DNA of 64,000 nt from Saprospiraceae bacterium. GTDB taxonomy: Bacteria > Bacteroidota > Bacteroidia > Chitinophagales > Saprospiraceae. Location of the stretch: assembly GCA_027488935.1 (NCBI GenBank), contig JAIYAP010000008.1, forward strand, positions 1-64,000, written 5' to 3'. The translations under genes were made by a program, and so were the position numbers. The notes below the pieces were generated by a model. The model was not told the DNA's origin and searched no databases. It was given only the letters and a program-made list of their open reading frames with translations. Each line of letters starts with the position of its first letter. Positions within the stretch are counted from its first letter, which is position 1. Below are positions 17,502 to 27,900 of this stretch, piece by piece.

Positions 17502-18311
17502 ATGCAACTCAAAACCATTGCCCTCCTCCTACTTTTAGCCCACACTTGTCTTGCACAGCGCCCCAACTATCAGGTAGGCGACACCCTAAAAGTTTTTACC
17601 CTGGGTGGACTAAAATTGCGCGAAGGAATTGGCCTTTCCGGCAAAGTGATCGGTTCCATGAAACTGGGCAGTAAAGTGGTGGTACTCGATCATTTTGATG
17701 CCGCCCAAAAGTACTTTCAAACCATCGAAGGTTTTTCCGGGCATTGGATAAAGGTGCAGTATGATACGTTAATCGGATATGCTTTTGATGGATTTTTGAG
17801 TGCGCTGCCGATACCGAATACAACACCGATTAAGAGAGCAGTGCGAAAAAGAACGCCGGAGGAATTGGAAATAGAGGAAAGTCATCGAGGACATGGTATC
17901 GAAACAGCTTTAATAAAATATATTGAATCTAAATTTCAGAAAGTATGTGATCCAGTAGAATATTACAATGGTGAGGATGGAGAAAGTTACGAGATGCTTT
18001 ATATTCAAAAAATCAGCAGGGGATTTACAAAAATCGGCCGTGGAGGATGGGAAGACAGCGGTACAGAACTTGTAATGCCCAATGTACGCTTGTCGGAAAT
18101 TAAAAATTTGATCATCCTCCTGGCCAAAGGGAGCGATATTGACGACGCAACATTTGAAGAAGTAAAAGGTATCGTTAAGAATGTGTCCGAAGAAAAAAAG
18201 GAAAAGCAAGTTGTCCTACGATTTAATTTATTTGTGCTGTTGCTCAAATTTTATCCTAGTGAGCATAATGAGCTTAAATGGGCAATTGATATAGAATCTG
18301 CACCTTATTAA
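17502..18311 (+). CDS. Exported SH3-like domain protein
   Basis: A protein of 269 residues. It has a signal peptide (MQLKTIALLLLLAHTCLAQ). A bacterial SH3-like domain at about 25-105 has the usual order LKLREGIGLSGKVIGSMKLG, VVVLD, GHWIKVQY and IGYAFDGFLS. The remaining 160 residues are a charged domain I do not recognise, with KIGRGGWEDSGTELVMPN near its middle. Bacterial SH3 domains bind cell-wall peptides or other proteins. There is no sorting domain, so it is probably periplasmic. Base composition becomes more AT-rich in the second half, so the C-terminal domain may have been acquired separately. Confidence 0.75.
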   Translation: MQLKTIALLLLLAHTCLAQRPNYQVGDTLKVFTLGGLKLREGIGLSGKVIGSMKLGSKVVVLDHFDAAQKYFQTIEGFSGHWIKVQYDTLIGYAFDGFLSALPIPNTTPIKRAVRKRTPEELEIEESHRGHGIETALIKYIESKFQKVCDPVEYYNGEDGESYEMLYIQKISRGFTKIGRGGWEDSGTELVMPNVRLSEIKNLIILLAKGSDIDDATFEEVKGIVKNVSEEKKEKQVVLRFNLFVLLLKFYPSEHNELKWAIDIESAPY

Positions 18312-18377
18312 TCCAGCAAGAAAAGGTCACTGCTGTGGCCAATTATTGAAAAATAATTCAACTAAACATTTTAAACC

Positions 18378-18542
18378 ATGACAAAAGAACTTTTCTGGAA
18401 AATCATGTCGGAAACGAGTATTGCAAGCGGTAAAAACGCAGCAATTCAACAAGGATTACTTGAACAAAGATTAAATGAACTTGCCCCGGATGAAATCATT
18501 GAATACGATGCTATTTTCCAGGAATTGGTAAATGAAGCATGA
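18378..18542 (+). CDS. DUF4240-like N-terminal stub (54 residues)
   Basis: A short frame, ATG at 18378 and TGA at 18540-18542. It begins MTKELFWKIMSET and ends EIIEYDAIFQELVNEA. This resembles the first third of DUF4240 proteins, which normally run to about 150-180 residues with more helices after this point. The sequence beyond the stop does not continue the family in any frame I can see, so I call it a truncated remnant that may still be translated. It lies 66 bases after the SH3-domain gene. Confidence 0.5.
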   Translation: MTKELFWKIMSETSIASGKNAAIQQGLLEQRLNELAPDEIIEYDAIFQELVNEA

Positions 18543-18752
18543 TCGTTTGTCCGTCTCAAACACTTTTGACACCTAATGTGCGCTACCAAAATCAAACAAT
18601 CCATGCTTAGCGCAAAATTTCTTTGCATAACACCTTGAACGCGCAATATTATTTCGCGTACTTTGGCCCCGACTCCTTCTTTGGACGACCCTTCGGGACA
18701 ATACCTTATTTTAAATTACCAACACCCAGTTTGCACTAAAACCTTAATTTTC

Positions 18753-19556
18753 ATGAAATCACTTGTTCAACTGCTGTTTTTTGCAGCCCTTTTCACCGCT
18801 TGCCAAAACCCCACTCCCGCGCCGGTTAAACCCGCTACTACCGACATTACCACCGTGTTGCAACACAAATATTGGGTAATAAAATCGTTTAATGACGCTT
18901 TGTTTGCGCCCAATATAACGGATACACTTGCTAATTTGCCTTGCGCAGAATTGGTTTTTGGGAAAGGGGATACCGTTTACATTACTGCCTGCTTGTCGGA
19001 TGCCGGCCGCGGTATTTATAAAATTGCCAACAATACCCTGCAAATCGTTTGGGAAGGCTTCGAAAACAAGACTTGCACGGGCACCTTCGATGACAAAACG
19101 GGTATTTTGCACGTAACTTCTCCTGATAGCACCAATACTGCCTGGCCTACGGATTTTGTGGCGCAAGATGGCATTGATGTAAACAATATGGACAACATTA
19201 CCGTCAACCTCGGCCGCAAACGCCTGGCGGGTAATTACACCAAAATTACCGAGAAAGGGGAAATGGCCATCGCGTCGCTTTATGAATTGCACGCCGACGG
19301 CACCCATGTGAATTTCGGCGATTTCGACACCTACGAGCCTTGGCCATCCGGTATAGGCAGTGGTTTTATCCAGAACCCGCAGTATCCAATCATGTACTTG
19401 GTGAAAAAAGGCAAAGAAAATTACCCAACTGCCGCTGCATGGCAACTGCACGGCGATACCTTGCGGATATGGGAAACGAAAAACATCGGTGCTCAAGGTG
19501 ATTTGCCAGAGTATAAAGTGACCAAATTAAAGGGCGCTTACCTGAAATCGAAATAA
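18753..19556 (+). CDS. Hypothetical lipoprotein
   Basis: A protein of 267 residues. The lipoprotein signal MKSLVQLLFFAALFTAC puts the lipid-bearing Cys at 17, followed by a Pro/Ala/Thr linker (QNPTPAPVKPATTD). The body looks beta-rich with two similar halves: LQHKYWVIKSFND, ELVFGKGDTVYITAC and LQIVWEG in the first, LHADGTHVNFGDFDT and WQLHGDTLRIWE in the second. That pattern suggests lipocalin-like beta-barrels measured as 'value versus limit' domains, but no family is certain. I start at 18753 because the upstream part of the frame is not signal-like. It precedes the fructan uptake pair but has no clear link to it. Confidence 0.7.
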   Translation: MKSLVQLLFFAALFTACQNPTPAPVKPATTDITTVLQHKYWVIKSFNDALFAPNITDTLANLPCAELVFGKGDTVYITACLSDAGRGIYKIANNTLQIVWEGFENKTCTGTFDDKTGILHVTSPDSTNTAWPTDFVAQDGIDVNNMDNITVNLGRKRLAGNYTKITEKGEMAIASLYELHADGTHVNFGDFDTYEPWPSGIGSGFIQNPQYPIMYLVKKGKENYPTAAAWQLHGDTLRIWETKNIGAQGDLPEYKVTKLKGAYLKSK

Positions 19557-19599
19557 CCTACCAGGATTTATCTGTCTTTTTTGACAATTTAACGCTACC

Positions 19600-20916
19600 A
19601 TGCACAACAAACTCGTACTTTGGTCTATTACCGTCGGATTGGGCGGTTTTCTTTTCGGATTAGACACGGCCGTGATTTCCGGCGCAGAACAAGACATTCA
19701 AAAACTTTGGAACCTCGACAGCTGGAGCCACGGCCTGGCAGTAGCGATGGCGCTGTATGGCACCGTCATCGGCGCAGCATTCGGAGGTGTTCCTGCCGAT
19801 AAATACGGACGCAAAAAGACGCTTTTCTGGATTGGTATTTTGTTTTTCGTCTCCTCGGTAGGTGCTGCACTGGCTCCGGAAGTCAATTCTTTTATGCTAT
19901 TCCGACTCTTGGGCGGCCTGAGCATCGGTGCCTCCTCGGTGGTAGCGCCGGTATATATTTCCGAAATTGCCCCTCCCAAGTTTCGCGGGCGCATGGTGAT
20001 TGCCTTCCAAATGAACATTGTGATCGGTATTTTGATCGCGTATGTATCCAATTACCTGTTGGAAGGCGGCGAAAACGACTGGCGCTGGATGCTGGGCGTG
20101 GTAGCGTTCCCCTCTTTAATTTTTTCTTTGATGATGCGCAGCACGCCCGAAACACCGCGGTGGTTGCTGCTGCACAACAACGACGAAGCCGAAGCCCGCA
20201 AGGTGTTGGCCATTACCGCCCCCGACAATGTGGATCAGGCCGTGGAAGAAATTCGCGCTTCGGTAGATGCAACGCCTAAAAGTGGCGTGCAAGAGCGCTT
20301 TTTCTCTCAAAAATACCGTTGGCCCATCATTTTGGCCTTTTTATTTGCCTTTTTCAACCAGGTTTCGGGCATCAATGCGGTGATTTATTACGCGCCCCGC
20401 ATTTTTGAAATGACCGGCCTGGGAAAAGACAGCGCCTTGCTTTCGACCGCAGGCGTGGGCGTGGTCAACCTGATTTTCACCATCCTGGGCTGGTACCTGA
20501 TCGACCGATTTGGCCGCCGGGTGCTGATGTACATCGGTTCCATTGGCTATATTGTGTCCCTGGCCCTGATTGCACGCGCCTTTTTCACTGAAGATTATGC
20601 GCCGGTGCCGTTGTTTGTCTTTGCATTTATTGCATCACATGCCATCGGACAGGGGTCGGTGATTTGGGTGTTTATTTCCGAAATTTTCCCCAACAGTGTA
20701 CGCGCATCGGGCATGGCCTGGGGCAGTTTGACCCACTGGGTTTTTGCGGCAATTATCGCCAATGTATTCCCAGTATTTGCCGACAAGTGGGGAGGCGGAC
20801 CTATTTTTGCCGTTTTTAGTGCCATGATGGTGTTCCAATTGTTGTATGTAGCCTTTTTGATGCCCGAAACCAAAGGGGTATCGCTGGAAGATTTACAAAA
20901 ACAACTGACGAAATGA
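19600..20916 (+). CDS. MFS sugar porter (sugar:proton symporter)
   Basis: A protein of 438 residues with 12 predicted membrane helices. All sugar-porter signatures are visible: GGFLFGLDTAVISG in helix 1, DKYGRKKT after helix 2, PVYISEIAPPKFRGRMV after helix 4, PETPRWLL before the central loop, DRFGRR after helix 8, and the C-terminal PETKGVSLEDLQ. The family moves hexoses or disaccharides across the inner membrane. The stop overlaps the start of a secreted GH32 gene by 4 bases (ATGA), so fructose or short fructo-oligosaccharides or sucrose are the likely substrates. This is inference from the operon. Confidence 0.93.
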   Translation: MHNKLVLWSITVGLGGFLFGLDTAVISGAEQDIQKLWNLDSWSHGLAVAMALYGTVIGAAFGGVPADKYGRKKTLFWIGILFFVSSVGAALAPEVNSFMLFRLLGGLSIGASSVVAPVYISEIAPPKFRGRMVIAFQMNIVIGILIAYVSNYLLEGGENDWRWMLGVVAFPSLIFSLMMRSTPETPRWLLLHNNDEAEARKVLAITAPDNVDQAVEEIRASVDATPKSGVQERFFSQKYRWPIILAFLFAFFNQVSGINAVIYYAPRIFEMTGLGKDSALLSTAGVGVVNLIFTILGWYLIDRFGRRVLMYIGSIGYIVSLALIARAFFTEDYAPVPLFVFAFIASHAIGQGSVIWVFISEIFPNSVRASGMAWGSLTHWVFAAIIANVFPVFADKWGGGPIFAVFSAMMVFQLLYVAFLMPETKGVSLEDLQKQLTK

Positions 20917-22538
20917 TTACCTGTTCCTATATAAAACGGTGCGGATGGACAACGGTGGCGGTGCTGCTGTTGTCCATGTTGTACCTACCCTACCACGTAC
21001 TGGCACAAGTGAAAGCAGCACCTATATCGCCCGCTTCCCAACGACCAAACGAACAATATCGCCCAAATTTCCATTTCACACCGCCCGCCCATTGGATGAA
21101 CGACCCCAATGGTTTGGTCTTTTTGGACGGTACGTTTCATTTGTTTTACCAGCATTACCCCGAGGGGGTGGTTTGGGGACCGATGCACTGGGGGCATGCC
21201 ACCTCCAGCGATATGTTTCATTGGGAAGATCAGCCCATTGCCTTGTATCCTGATAGCCTGGGCTTGATTTTTTCCGGCAGCGCGGTGTTCGACGAAAAAA
21301 ATACCAGCGGCTTAGGTAAAAACGGGAAAGGCCCCTTGGTCGCCCTGTTTACCTACCACAACATGCCCTTGGAAAAATCGGGCGGCGAAGACTTTCAGTA
21401 TCAAGGACTTGCGTACAGCAATGACCAAGGTGCTACCTGGACAAAATATGCAGGCAATCCGGTAATTCCGACTCCAAAAGGTGCGCGCGACTTCCGCGAT
21501 CCGAAAGTAATTTGGGATGCCCGCATGCAACGATGGGTGGTTGCTTTAGCTGTGAAAGACCATGTTGAATTTTGGACAGCCCCCGATTTGATCCATTGGA
21601 CCTACCAAAGCAGTTTTGGGGCAAATTTGGGCGCACATGGCGGCGTTTGGGAATGTCCGGATTTGTTTTCCTTGCCCATACAAGGCAGCAAAAAGCAAAA
21701 ATGGGTGCTGTTGGTGAGTATTAATCCCGGCGGTCCCAATGGGGGTTCGGCTACCCAATACTTTGTGGGCGATTTTGACGGCAAAGATTTCGAGTTAGAT
21801 GCGGCATTTGCAACCCAATTGCAACGCGAACAGGCTGTTTGGTTGGATTGGGGCCGCGACAATTATGCGGGTGTTACTTTTTCCAATTTTACGGGCGCAA
21901 AAGGTGAACGTTTGTTCCTCGGCTGGATGTCGAACTGGGATTATGCCCAGGTCGTACCCACCGGCAGTTGGCGCAGCGCCATGACCTTGCCACGCAGTTT
22001 GTCCCTTAAAAAATTAGGCACCGATTGGCGTTTGCGCGGCGTACCCGGACCAACCCTGCAAATGCGCGACAAACAATACCTGTCGATGGGACCAACCTCT
22101 TTGGAAACCCCGCTCGAACTCAACCCACGCACGAGCATCCGGCCCGACGCAATGGAACTTGTCCTCGAATTTGAATTACCCGCCGATACAACTTGCAAAT
22201 TGGGCGTCGAACTCCGCAACAGCCTCGGCGAACGCTACCGCATTGGATACGATGTGGGCGCTCAACACTTTTTCAGCGACCGCACACAGGCAGGTAAAAA
22301 CGATTTTTCCAAGGCTTTTGCCAACAAAGTGTCTACCGGACCGCGCATCGTAAAAGACCGTATCTTAAAAATGCACCTTTATTTTGATGCAGCCTCCTGC
22401 GAACTTTTTGCCGACAATGGCCTGTTTCAAATGACGGAAATCTACTTTCCCACCCAAAATTTCAGTGAAATACAGGTGTTTAGTAACGGTAAAACCGCTG
22501 TTTTACGAAAATTGGAGGCTTTTGGGGTGAAACAATAG
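20913..22538 (+). CDS. Secreted glycoside hydrolase family 32 (fructanase/invertase type)
   Basis: A protein of 541 residues. A signal peptide ends near residue 31 (YHVLAQ). The five-bladed catalytic domain has the three GH32 acidic residues: Asp64 in WMNDPNG (nucleophile), Asp196 in FRDPK (transition-state stabiliser) and Glu247 in ECPD (acid/base). The C-terminal beta-sandwich follows (ELFADNGLFQMTEIYFP). GH32 enzymes release fructose from inulin, levan or sucrose. The gene overlaps the sugar porter gene by 4 bases, so the two are translationally coupled: digestion outside the inner membrane, then uptake. No SusC/SusD pair is nearby, which is unusual for Bacteroidota fructan loci and suggests small substrates. 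Confidence 0.94.
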   Translation: MITCSYIKRCGWTTVAVLLLSMLYLPYHVLAQVKAAPISPASQRPNEQYRPNFHFTPPAHWMNDPNGLVFLDGTFHLFYQHYPEGVVWGPMHWGHATSSDMFHWEDQPIALYPDSLGLIFSGSAVFDEKNTSGLGKNGKGPLVALFTYHNMPLEKSGGEDFQYQGLAYSNDQGATWTKYAGNPVIPTPKGARDFRDPKVIWDARMQRWVVALAVKDHVEFWTAPDLIHWTYQSSFGANLGAHGGVWECPDLFSLPIQGSKKQKWVLLVSINPGGPNGGSATQYFVGDFDGKDFELDAAFATQLQREQAVWLDWGRDNYAGVTFSNFTGAKGERLFLGWMSNWDYAQVVPTGSWRSAMTLPRSLSLKKLGTDWRLRGVPGPTLQMRDKQYLSMGPTSLETPLELNPRTSIRPDAMELVLEFELPADTTCKLGVELRNSLGERYRIGYDVGAQHFFSDRTQAGKNDFSKAFANKVSTGPRIVKDRILKMHLYFDAASCELFADNGLFQMTEIYFPTQNFSEIQVFSNGKTAVLRKLEAFGVKQ

Positions 22539-22592
22539 TATGTAACGTACCAAAAACCAATACAACAGTCTGAAAATCAACAACTTAAAACA

Positions 22593-23222
22593 ATGATCTC
22601 TGTACAACAAGCCTATAACCATTGGGCTGAACAATACGACACCAACAAAAACCGCACCCGCGACCTGGAAGCGCTGTCCCTTCGGGAAACCTTGGCCGAC
22701 CTGCATGTTGCGCATATCCTCGAAATCGGTTGCGGCACCGGCAAAAACACCGAATGGCTGCAAACGATCACTACCCAATTGACGGCGGTCGACCTGTCGG
22801 AGGAAATGCTGGCCAAGGCAAAAGCCAAAATTACCGCACCCCATGTGCAGTTTTTGCAGGCTGATATTTTACAGGATTGGACTTTTGCCACGCAAGCCTA
22901 CGACCTGGTTACATTTAGCCTTGTACTGGAGCATATTGAACATTTAGACCCGATTTTTCAAAAACTTGCACCGATTTGTCAACCAGGAGGACATGTTTAT
23001 ATTGGTGAATTGCATCCGTTTAAACAATATTCTGGCACCAAAGCGCGGTTTGAAACCGAAGCGGGGGTACAAATTGTGCCCTGTTTTGACCATCATGTTT
23101 CTGATTTCACGATGGCGGCCCAGCGCAACGGTTTTGATATCGTATCTGTGCAGGAATATTTTGATGAAAATGACCGCAGTACCCTTCCGCGGATTTTGAC
23201 AATTTTACTTAAAAAAATCTGA
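22593..23222 (+). CDS. Class I SAM-dependent methyltransferase
   Basis: A protein of 209 residues. Motif I is ILEIGCGTGKNTEWL at about 42-56, followed by LTAVDLSEEMLAKAKAK (motif II), then FLQADILQDW and FSLVLEHIEHL (motifs III and IV). It belongs to the methyltransferase-11/25 group, which methylates small molecules. The sequence does not show the substrate. It begins 54 bases after the GH32 stop on the same strand and may share its transcript, though no functional link is obvious. Confidence 0.9.
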   Translation: MISVQQAYNHWAEQYDTNKNRTRDLEALSLRETLADLHVAHILEIGCGTGKNTEWLQTITTQLTAVDLSEEMLAKAKAKITAPHVQFLQADILQDWTFATQAYDLVTFSLVLEHIEHLDPIFQKLAPICQPGGHVYIGELHPFKQYSGTKARFETEAGVQIVPCFDHHVSDFTMAAQRNGFDIVSVQEYFDENDRSTLPRILTILLKKI

Positions 23223-23679
23223 CCTATAACGAGGTCGTGCGAAAAAATACCATGTGGCGTTGCTACAGATATTTGACCTCCAAGGAGGTCAATGCCTTGC
23301 CTTTGGGATTCCAGGAAATGGTTTTAAATCAATAAATCATTGGGCAACGCGACGACCTCGGATGAGGTCAAGCATTTGTGGTAGTGTGTAAATTGTATTG
23401 GCGGGGTGACAGAAAAAGTCGCCCCGTCAATACAATTTACGCATTTACAAGGGACTAAAGGAGGCTTCAGATGTTATGCTTGATTTGGGTAGCCATGGTA
23501 TGTTCTTTTCGTATTAATAAGGACTATTTTGCCGGGTTTTCATGGTAATAGATAAAAAATCCCGAATGCTGGTTTTCACCAAAATTCGGGATAACGCATG
23601 CTAAACCTTACAACAAAGTCCTTGATAAAATTTTAAGCATCAAAAAAATCGCGCGTACATGCACGAACGAAGAGCAAGT
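23223..23679. repeat. Gene-free gap with nested palindromic repeats
   Basis: A 457-base gap with no convincing gene. CGAGGTCGT at its left edge pairs with ACGACCTCG near 23353, and inside lies the palindrome TTGACCTC-N4-GAGGTCAA at about 23273-23292. At 23388-23440 there is a 23-bp near-perfect stem (two G-T wobbles) with a 7-base loop, arms starting GTAAATTGTATTG. A smaller stem, ATCCCGAA/TTCGGGAT, lies near 23558-23591. Neither side of the big hairpin has a T run, so it is not a standard terminator. Confidence 0.7.
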
Positions 23680-24714
23680 TTAATTTTTCACCAACTTGCG
23701 CACGCCGATCAACCTTCCTTCCTGGCGTAAAACAACTGCATAATTGCCATTATTTGCGCCATTTAAATCGATGGTTTGGGTGTATTCGCCGGGTGTGAGG
23801 TTGCCCAAGAATTCCTGGCGCACCAATTTCCCTTGCACATCCAGCACCGTTATTTCTGTTTTACCAGATTTGGAAAGTTCAAAACGCAGGTTCGATTGAC
23901 CTGCTACAGCCGGGTTGGGGTACAACTCCAGGATGGGTGCATTCGGCGACTTTGGATCCGCCACAGCAACCGTTTGTTGGGTTAAAATGGTTGCCTCGGT
24001 ATAATATTCCTCGTCGCCCGCAAAATCAGCATACCCTTTTATGTAGGAGAACACCGGTGCATCGTAACTTTTTGTCCACCACTCCAGCGTAGTATCCCGT
24101 TGCAGGACCGTAAAGAAGAATACCGTCAGGCTAAGTTCATTGATGCGCTGCACCCGCAGGCAAGGGAAGGTACCCAAATCGGTTGTTACATTGCCGTATC
24201 CGTCCACTTTCACGGCGGTTTTAGCCGTTCCAGTCACCGAAATGCCATCAAAAGAACCCGCAATCGTTGTACTTTGGTTAAAAGTGCTCAAATAAGTGGT
24301 GGGAAACTCAAATCTTTTCAAGGGCTGTCCAAAAGTAGATTTGTCTCCTCCAGTGGTGGCACCAAGTGTTGCAAACAGGCTACTTGTTTTTTTGAAATAC
24401 TCATAATCGGACGAATCGCTCACTTCATCGGTCGCAACAAGATCCGCTCCGGCGATTGGATTGGGTTGGGGTGCCTCGGCAGGTGTAACGTAAAAAATGG
24501 GAGACGGAAAGCCCGCCAACACCGCATTGGAAAAATTCCAGTTTTGGTTTGCGCCGGCATTACCGACATTAATGTCGCCCAAAGAATCACTCAACAAATA
24601 GTCGGTGTAAATAACCGCCCCGGCAGAGGGCATGTCGGCACTCGTAAGGGAAATTTGAGCAAAAAGTGCACTTTGAATCAGCACAAGTACGCTCGCAAGT
24701 AGGAAGTGTTTCAT
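23680..24714 (-). CDS. Secreted T9SS type A sorting-domain protein
   Basis: A protein of 344 residues. It has a signal peptide (MKHFLLASVLVLIQSALFAQ). An unrecognised beta-rich body covers about 21-255; fragments such as VKVDGYGNVTTDLGTFPCLRV are typical of many Bacteroidota secreted proteins. The T9SS sorting domain covers about 258-344 (ILELYPNPAVAGQSNLRFEL, VLDVQGKLVRQEFLG, GNYAVVLRQEG). The sorting domain directs passage through the outer membrane by T9SS and attachment or release. A -7 box TAACTTTG lies 32 bases upstream of the start on the minus strand. Function is unknown. Confidence 0.85.
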   Translation of the reverse strand: MKHFLLASVLVLIQSALFAQISLTSADMPSAGAVIYTDYLLSDSLGDINVGNAGANQNWNFSNAVLAGFPSPIFYVTPAEAPQPNPIAGADLVATDEVSDSSDYEYFKKTSSLFATLGATTGGDKSTFGQPLKRFEFPTTYLSTFNQSTTIAGSFDGISVTGTAKTAVKVDGYGNVTTDLGTFPCLRVQRINELSLTVFFFTVLQRDTTLEWWTKSYDAPVFSYIKGYADFAGDEEYYTEATILTQQTVAVADPKSPNAPILELYPNPAVAGQSNLRFELSKSGKTEITVLDVQGKLVRQEFLGNLTPGEYTQTIDLNGANNGNYAVVLRQEGRLIGVRKLVKN

Positions 24715-24745
24715 AATAAGATTGGATTTTTAGTTATTAAAGCCG

Positions 24746-24753
24746 CAAAGTTA
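24746..24753 (-). promoter_or_regulatory. -7 box for the 23680-24714 gene
   Basis: TAACTTTG on the minus strand, 32 bases before the start codon. The -33 TTTG is at a shorter than usual spacing (15), so only the -7 element is well supported. Confidence 0.45.
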
Positions 24754-24935
24754 GGGCAGGAAATCGAACAAAACCGTTAAAGTATTTAGAGGGAAAACTT
24801 AGGACTGCGTTAAAATAATTGAACATAGTCCGACATTTTATGATATTTGGACTGTTTTTTGATTCCTTTGTTGGTAATAATGGGAGTGCGCAGCTACTTT
24901 GCGCCATCCAAAACACGCTAATCTATTTTTATACC

Positions 24936-27900
24936 ATGAGAATACAAGTAATACTCCCCCTTTTGCTGCTCGTTTTGGGCAGCTTGGGTGCACAACCTTG
25001 CACCTTTCTTGCTTATGATGGTTTTAACTACCCAGACAATACGCCCCTGAACAATCTGAGTGGCGGAACGGGTTGGTCATCGCCCTGGGATGTCCAAAGT
25101 GGCAATGCAAGTTTGCCCGGATTCCAAACCTTCAACACCCCTAACGCCCTGACTTTTAGCGACTTACAAACACAACCGGGTGCTATTTCTGGTGGAAACG
25201 CCTACCTCACAGCTGGGCGTAGGCTCAATACCGACCCCAATGGCCCATTTGGCACCTTTATTGGTCCGGGTGGTCAAGGCATAGGTAATAGCCAAACCGG
25301 CACCTTATATTGCAGTGTTTTATTGAAAAAACTGGAAAATAACAGCGAGCCAGTCCTGTTTTCCTTGCACAATGATAACATCAGTTGGTACGTCAACAAT
25401 CCCAACCCCAAAATATCCATGGGGTACTTTGGGTCGTCCTCCGATGCGGGTGGCAACCGATATTGGTCTGTCCAAATCAACGGCACAGTGTATCGCACCC
25501 CCGTTACGGTACTGACCAACCGCGCTGTTTTTATGGTACTTCGGCTTGGTTTTTCAAATGGCACCACCCAGGTCGATGCCTGGGTGAACCCAACCGCGAT
25601 TGGCGATGTTGCTGCGCCGACCCCTGTTTTTAGTCAAAGCTTCAACAGTGTTTACAGCATTCGGTCTGTAGGCGTGTATCTTGGCGACAATGCCGGAAGT
25701 GGCCTGGTGGACGAAATTCGGCTCGCGCATACGTATGCCTGCGTGGCCCCCAATGCTGCTTCCGTGGTCAATTTGCCACCCAATGCAGTCGTTACGGCCA
25801 ATCCAATTACCGGACAGGCGCCCCTCACCGTAACCCTGCAAAGTACGGCTTCCACCGATCCGGAAGGCAGTGCCTTGAGTTACAAATGGAACTTTGGCGA
25901 TGGCACACCGGGCGCAATAGGTCCGAGCGTAACCCACACCTTCAATACAGTCGGACAATTGACCGTTGCGCTCACGGTTACCGACAACCTGGGCTTACAA
26001 CATACCGATTATCAGACCATTACGGTATTGGATGCGGCTGGAAAATACCCCTGCCAAACCTCCTTTTCGGTGCTCAATATGCCAAGCTGTACTGCCAACG
26101 ACGGCCAAATAAAAGTTCAGTTGAGCAACCAGACCATCATGGAGTTGCGCAATGCCGCCAACAATATTGTGCCTATTAGCAATGGCAACGAATTCCACAA
26201 CCTGGCTCCTGGCGTTTACCAATTTACGGCAACGGGCGCAGGCGGTTGTTCCGATCAGTTTCAGTTAAACATGGTACGCGATACCGTAGCCTGTGCTGGT
26301 CAGGAAGCCCCCCTTTGTGCCATGTCGATTGGAACAAACCTGGGAGGTTTTGCCGATTGGAGTCCCGAGCGCCCCATGAAAAACCTGATGAAACATGTGC
26401 GCTGGCAACCCATCCCCTACACCAACAACTGCAATTGCTGGTCGATTGACAGTTTATTGGAAGAAATTCAGGTGGATAGCAATGGATATCCGACCGTTTT
26501 ACCCCAAATGACCTCGGCGGGGGCCAGTTTTTTGCGTATTGTCCTTTCCGCAGATGGCGGCAACCTGCAACCCAACCGCAGTTATGTGCTCCTGTACGAT
26601 GGCGCAGGTACCATTGAAATGCGCGGAGGCGTTGGGAATGTGCTACAATCACCTGGCCGCATCCAGTTCGACGTAAACGATGCAGGCAATATTTGGATGC
26701 ACTGGGTCATTTCGGAAGCAGGCAATCATTTGCGCAACGTACGCCTCCTGCGCCTGGAAGATGAATTGGCCGATCTCGAGGCAAATCCGTTTTACCAAGG
26801 CTTCTTGGATAAAATAGCCCCGTTCAGGATGTTGCGCTTTATGGATTGGGGGGCAACCAACAATAACCCGAATGTGGAATGGTCGGATCGAAAAGGCACC
26901 GACTATTTCACCTACGCGACGCCAAGCGGGGTGCCGTATGAAACCATGATTGCTTTGGCAAACCAGACCCAAAAAGATGTTTGGATTTGTGTGCCCCATG
27001 CTGCCGACGACGCATACATTATACAAATGGCGCAATTGTTTAAATCCAAACTCGATCCAAAACGCAAGGTGTACCTCGAATACAGCAATGAAGTATGGAA
27101 CTGGATTTTTCAGCAAGCCCATTACAACGACCAGAATCGGCCGGGCAACCTGAATTACCCACGGGCCTATGCCGAAAAAGCCAAACGGGTGTTTCGCATT
27201 TGGCACACCGTATATGGTGCTGAAAAGAGCAGGGTTAAACGTGTACTCGGCATTCAAACCTTGTACAACAGCCTGAATGAACAAATTTTGGCGCAATTAC
27301 CCCAATCTGAGTGGGATTTTGGCGCGCCAACCTTCTATTTCGGCCTCGATCACGGGAATACCGGCAAACCCGTGCTCAACCAAAGTTCCACCCCACAAAA
27401 TATTATAGACAACGCCCGAAATGCCTGGTATCAGACCATTTCTGGTGTAAAACAGGACTACAACCAAATTAAACTGTTCGGAAAAGGCATCATTGCGTAT
27501 GAAGGTGGACAACATTTTGTGGGCAATGTATTTGGCATCCCATACGATTACCAGGAAGCCATGTGGGCGGCGCAACGAACGCCCGAAATGTATGCCTTGT
27601 ATGATGAAGTGCTCGATAGTATTCGCAATTGGGGATGCCAATTAGCAGGTAATTTCAGCCTCTGCTCTCGTCAGGAAAGCGTGTATGGCTCCTGGGGTGT
27701 TTTGAGTGACATCGACAATGCAGCACCCTACCTGCAATCAGCACCCAAATACCAGGCCCTGCTCGATAACAATTGCCTGGCTCCCGAGCAAACACCCCCT
27801 GTCGCCGGATTTAGTACCCAGGTGACCAGTGGATGTGCTCCCTTGAGCGTACAGTATACCGCCGAAAACCCCGATAACAACATAGAGACATACCAATGGG

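Noticed and set aside
23388..23440. Rho-independent terminator for the methyltransferase gene
   Set aside because: The stem is strong but has no T run on either side and lies 166 bases past the stop.
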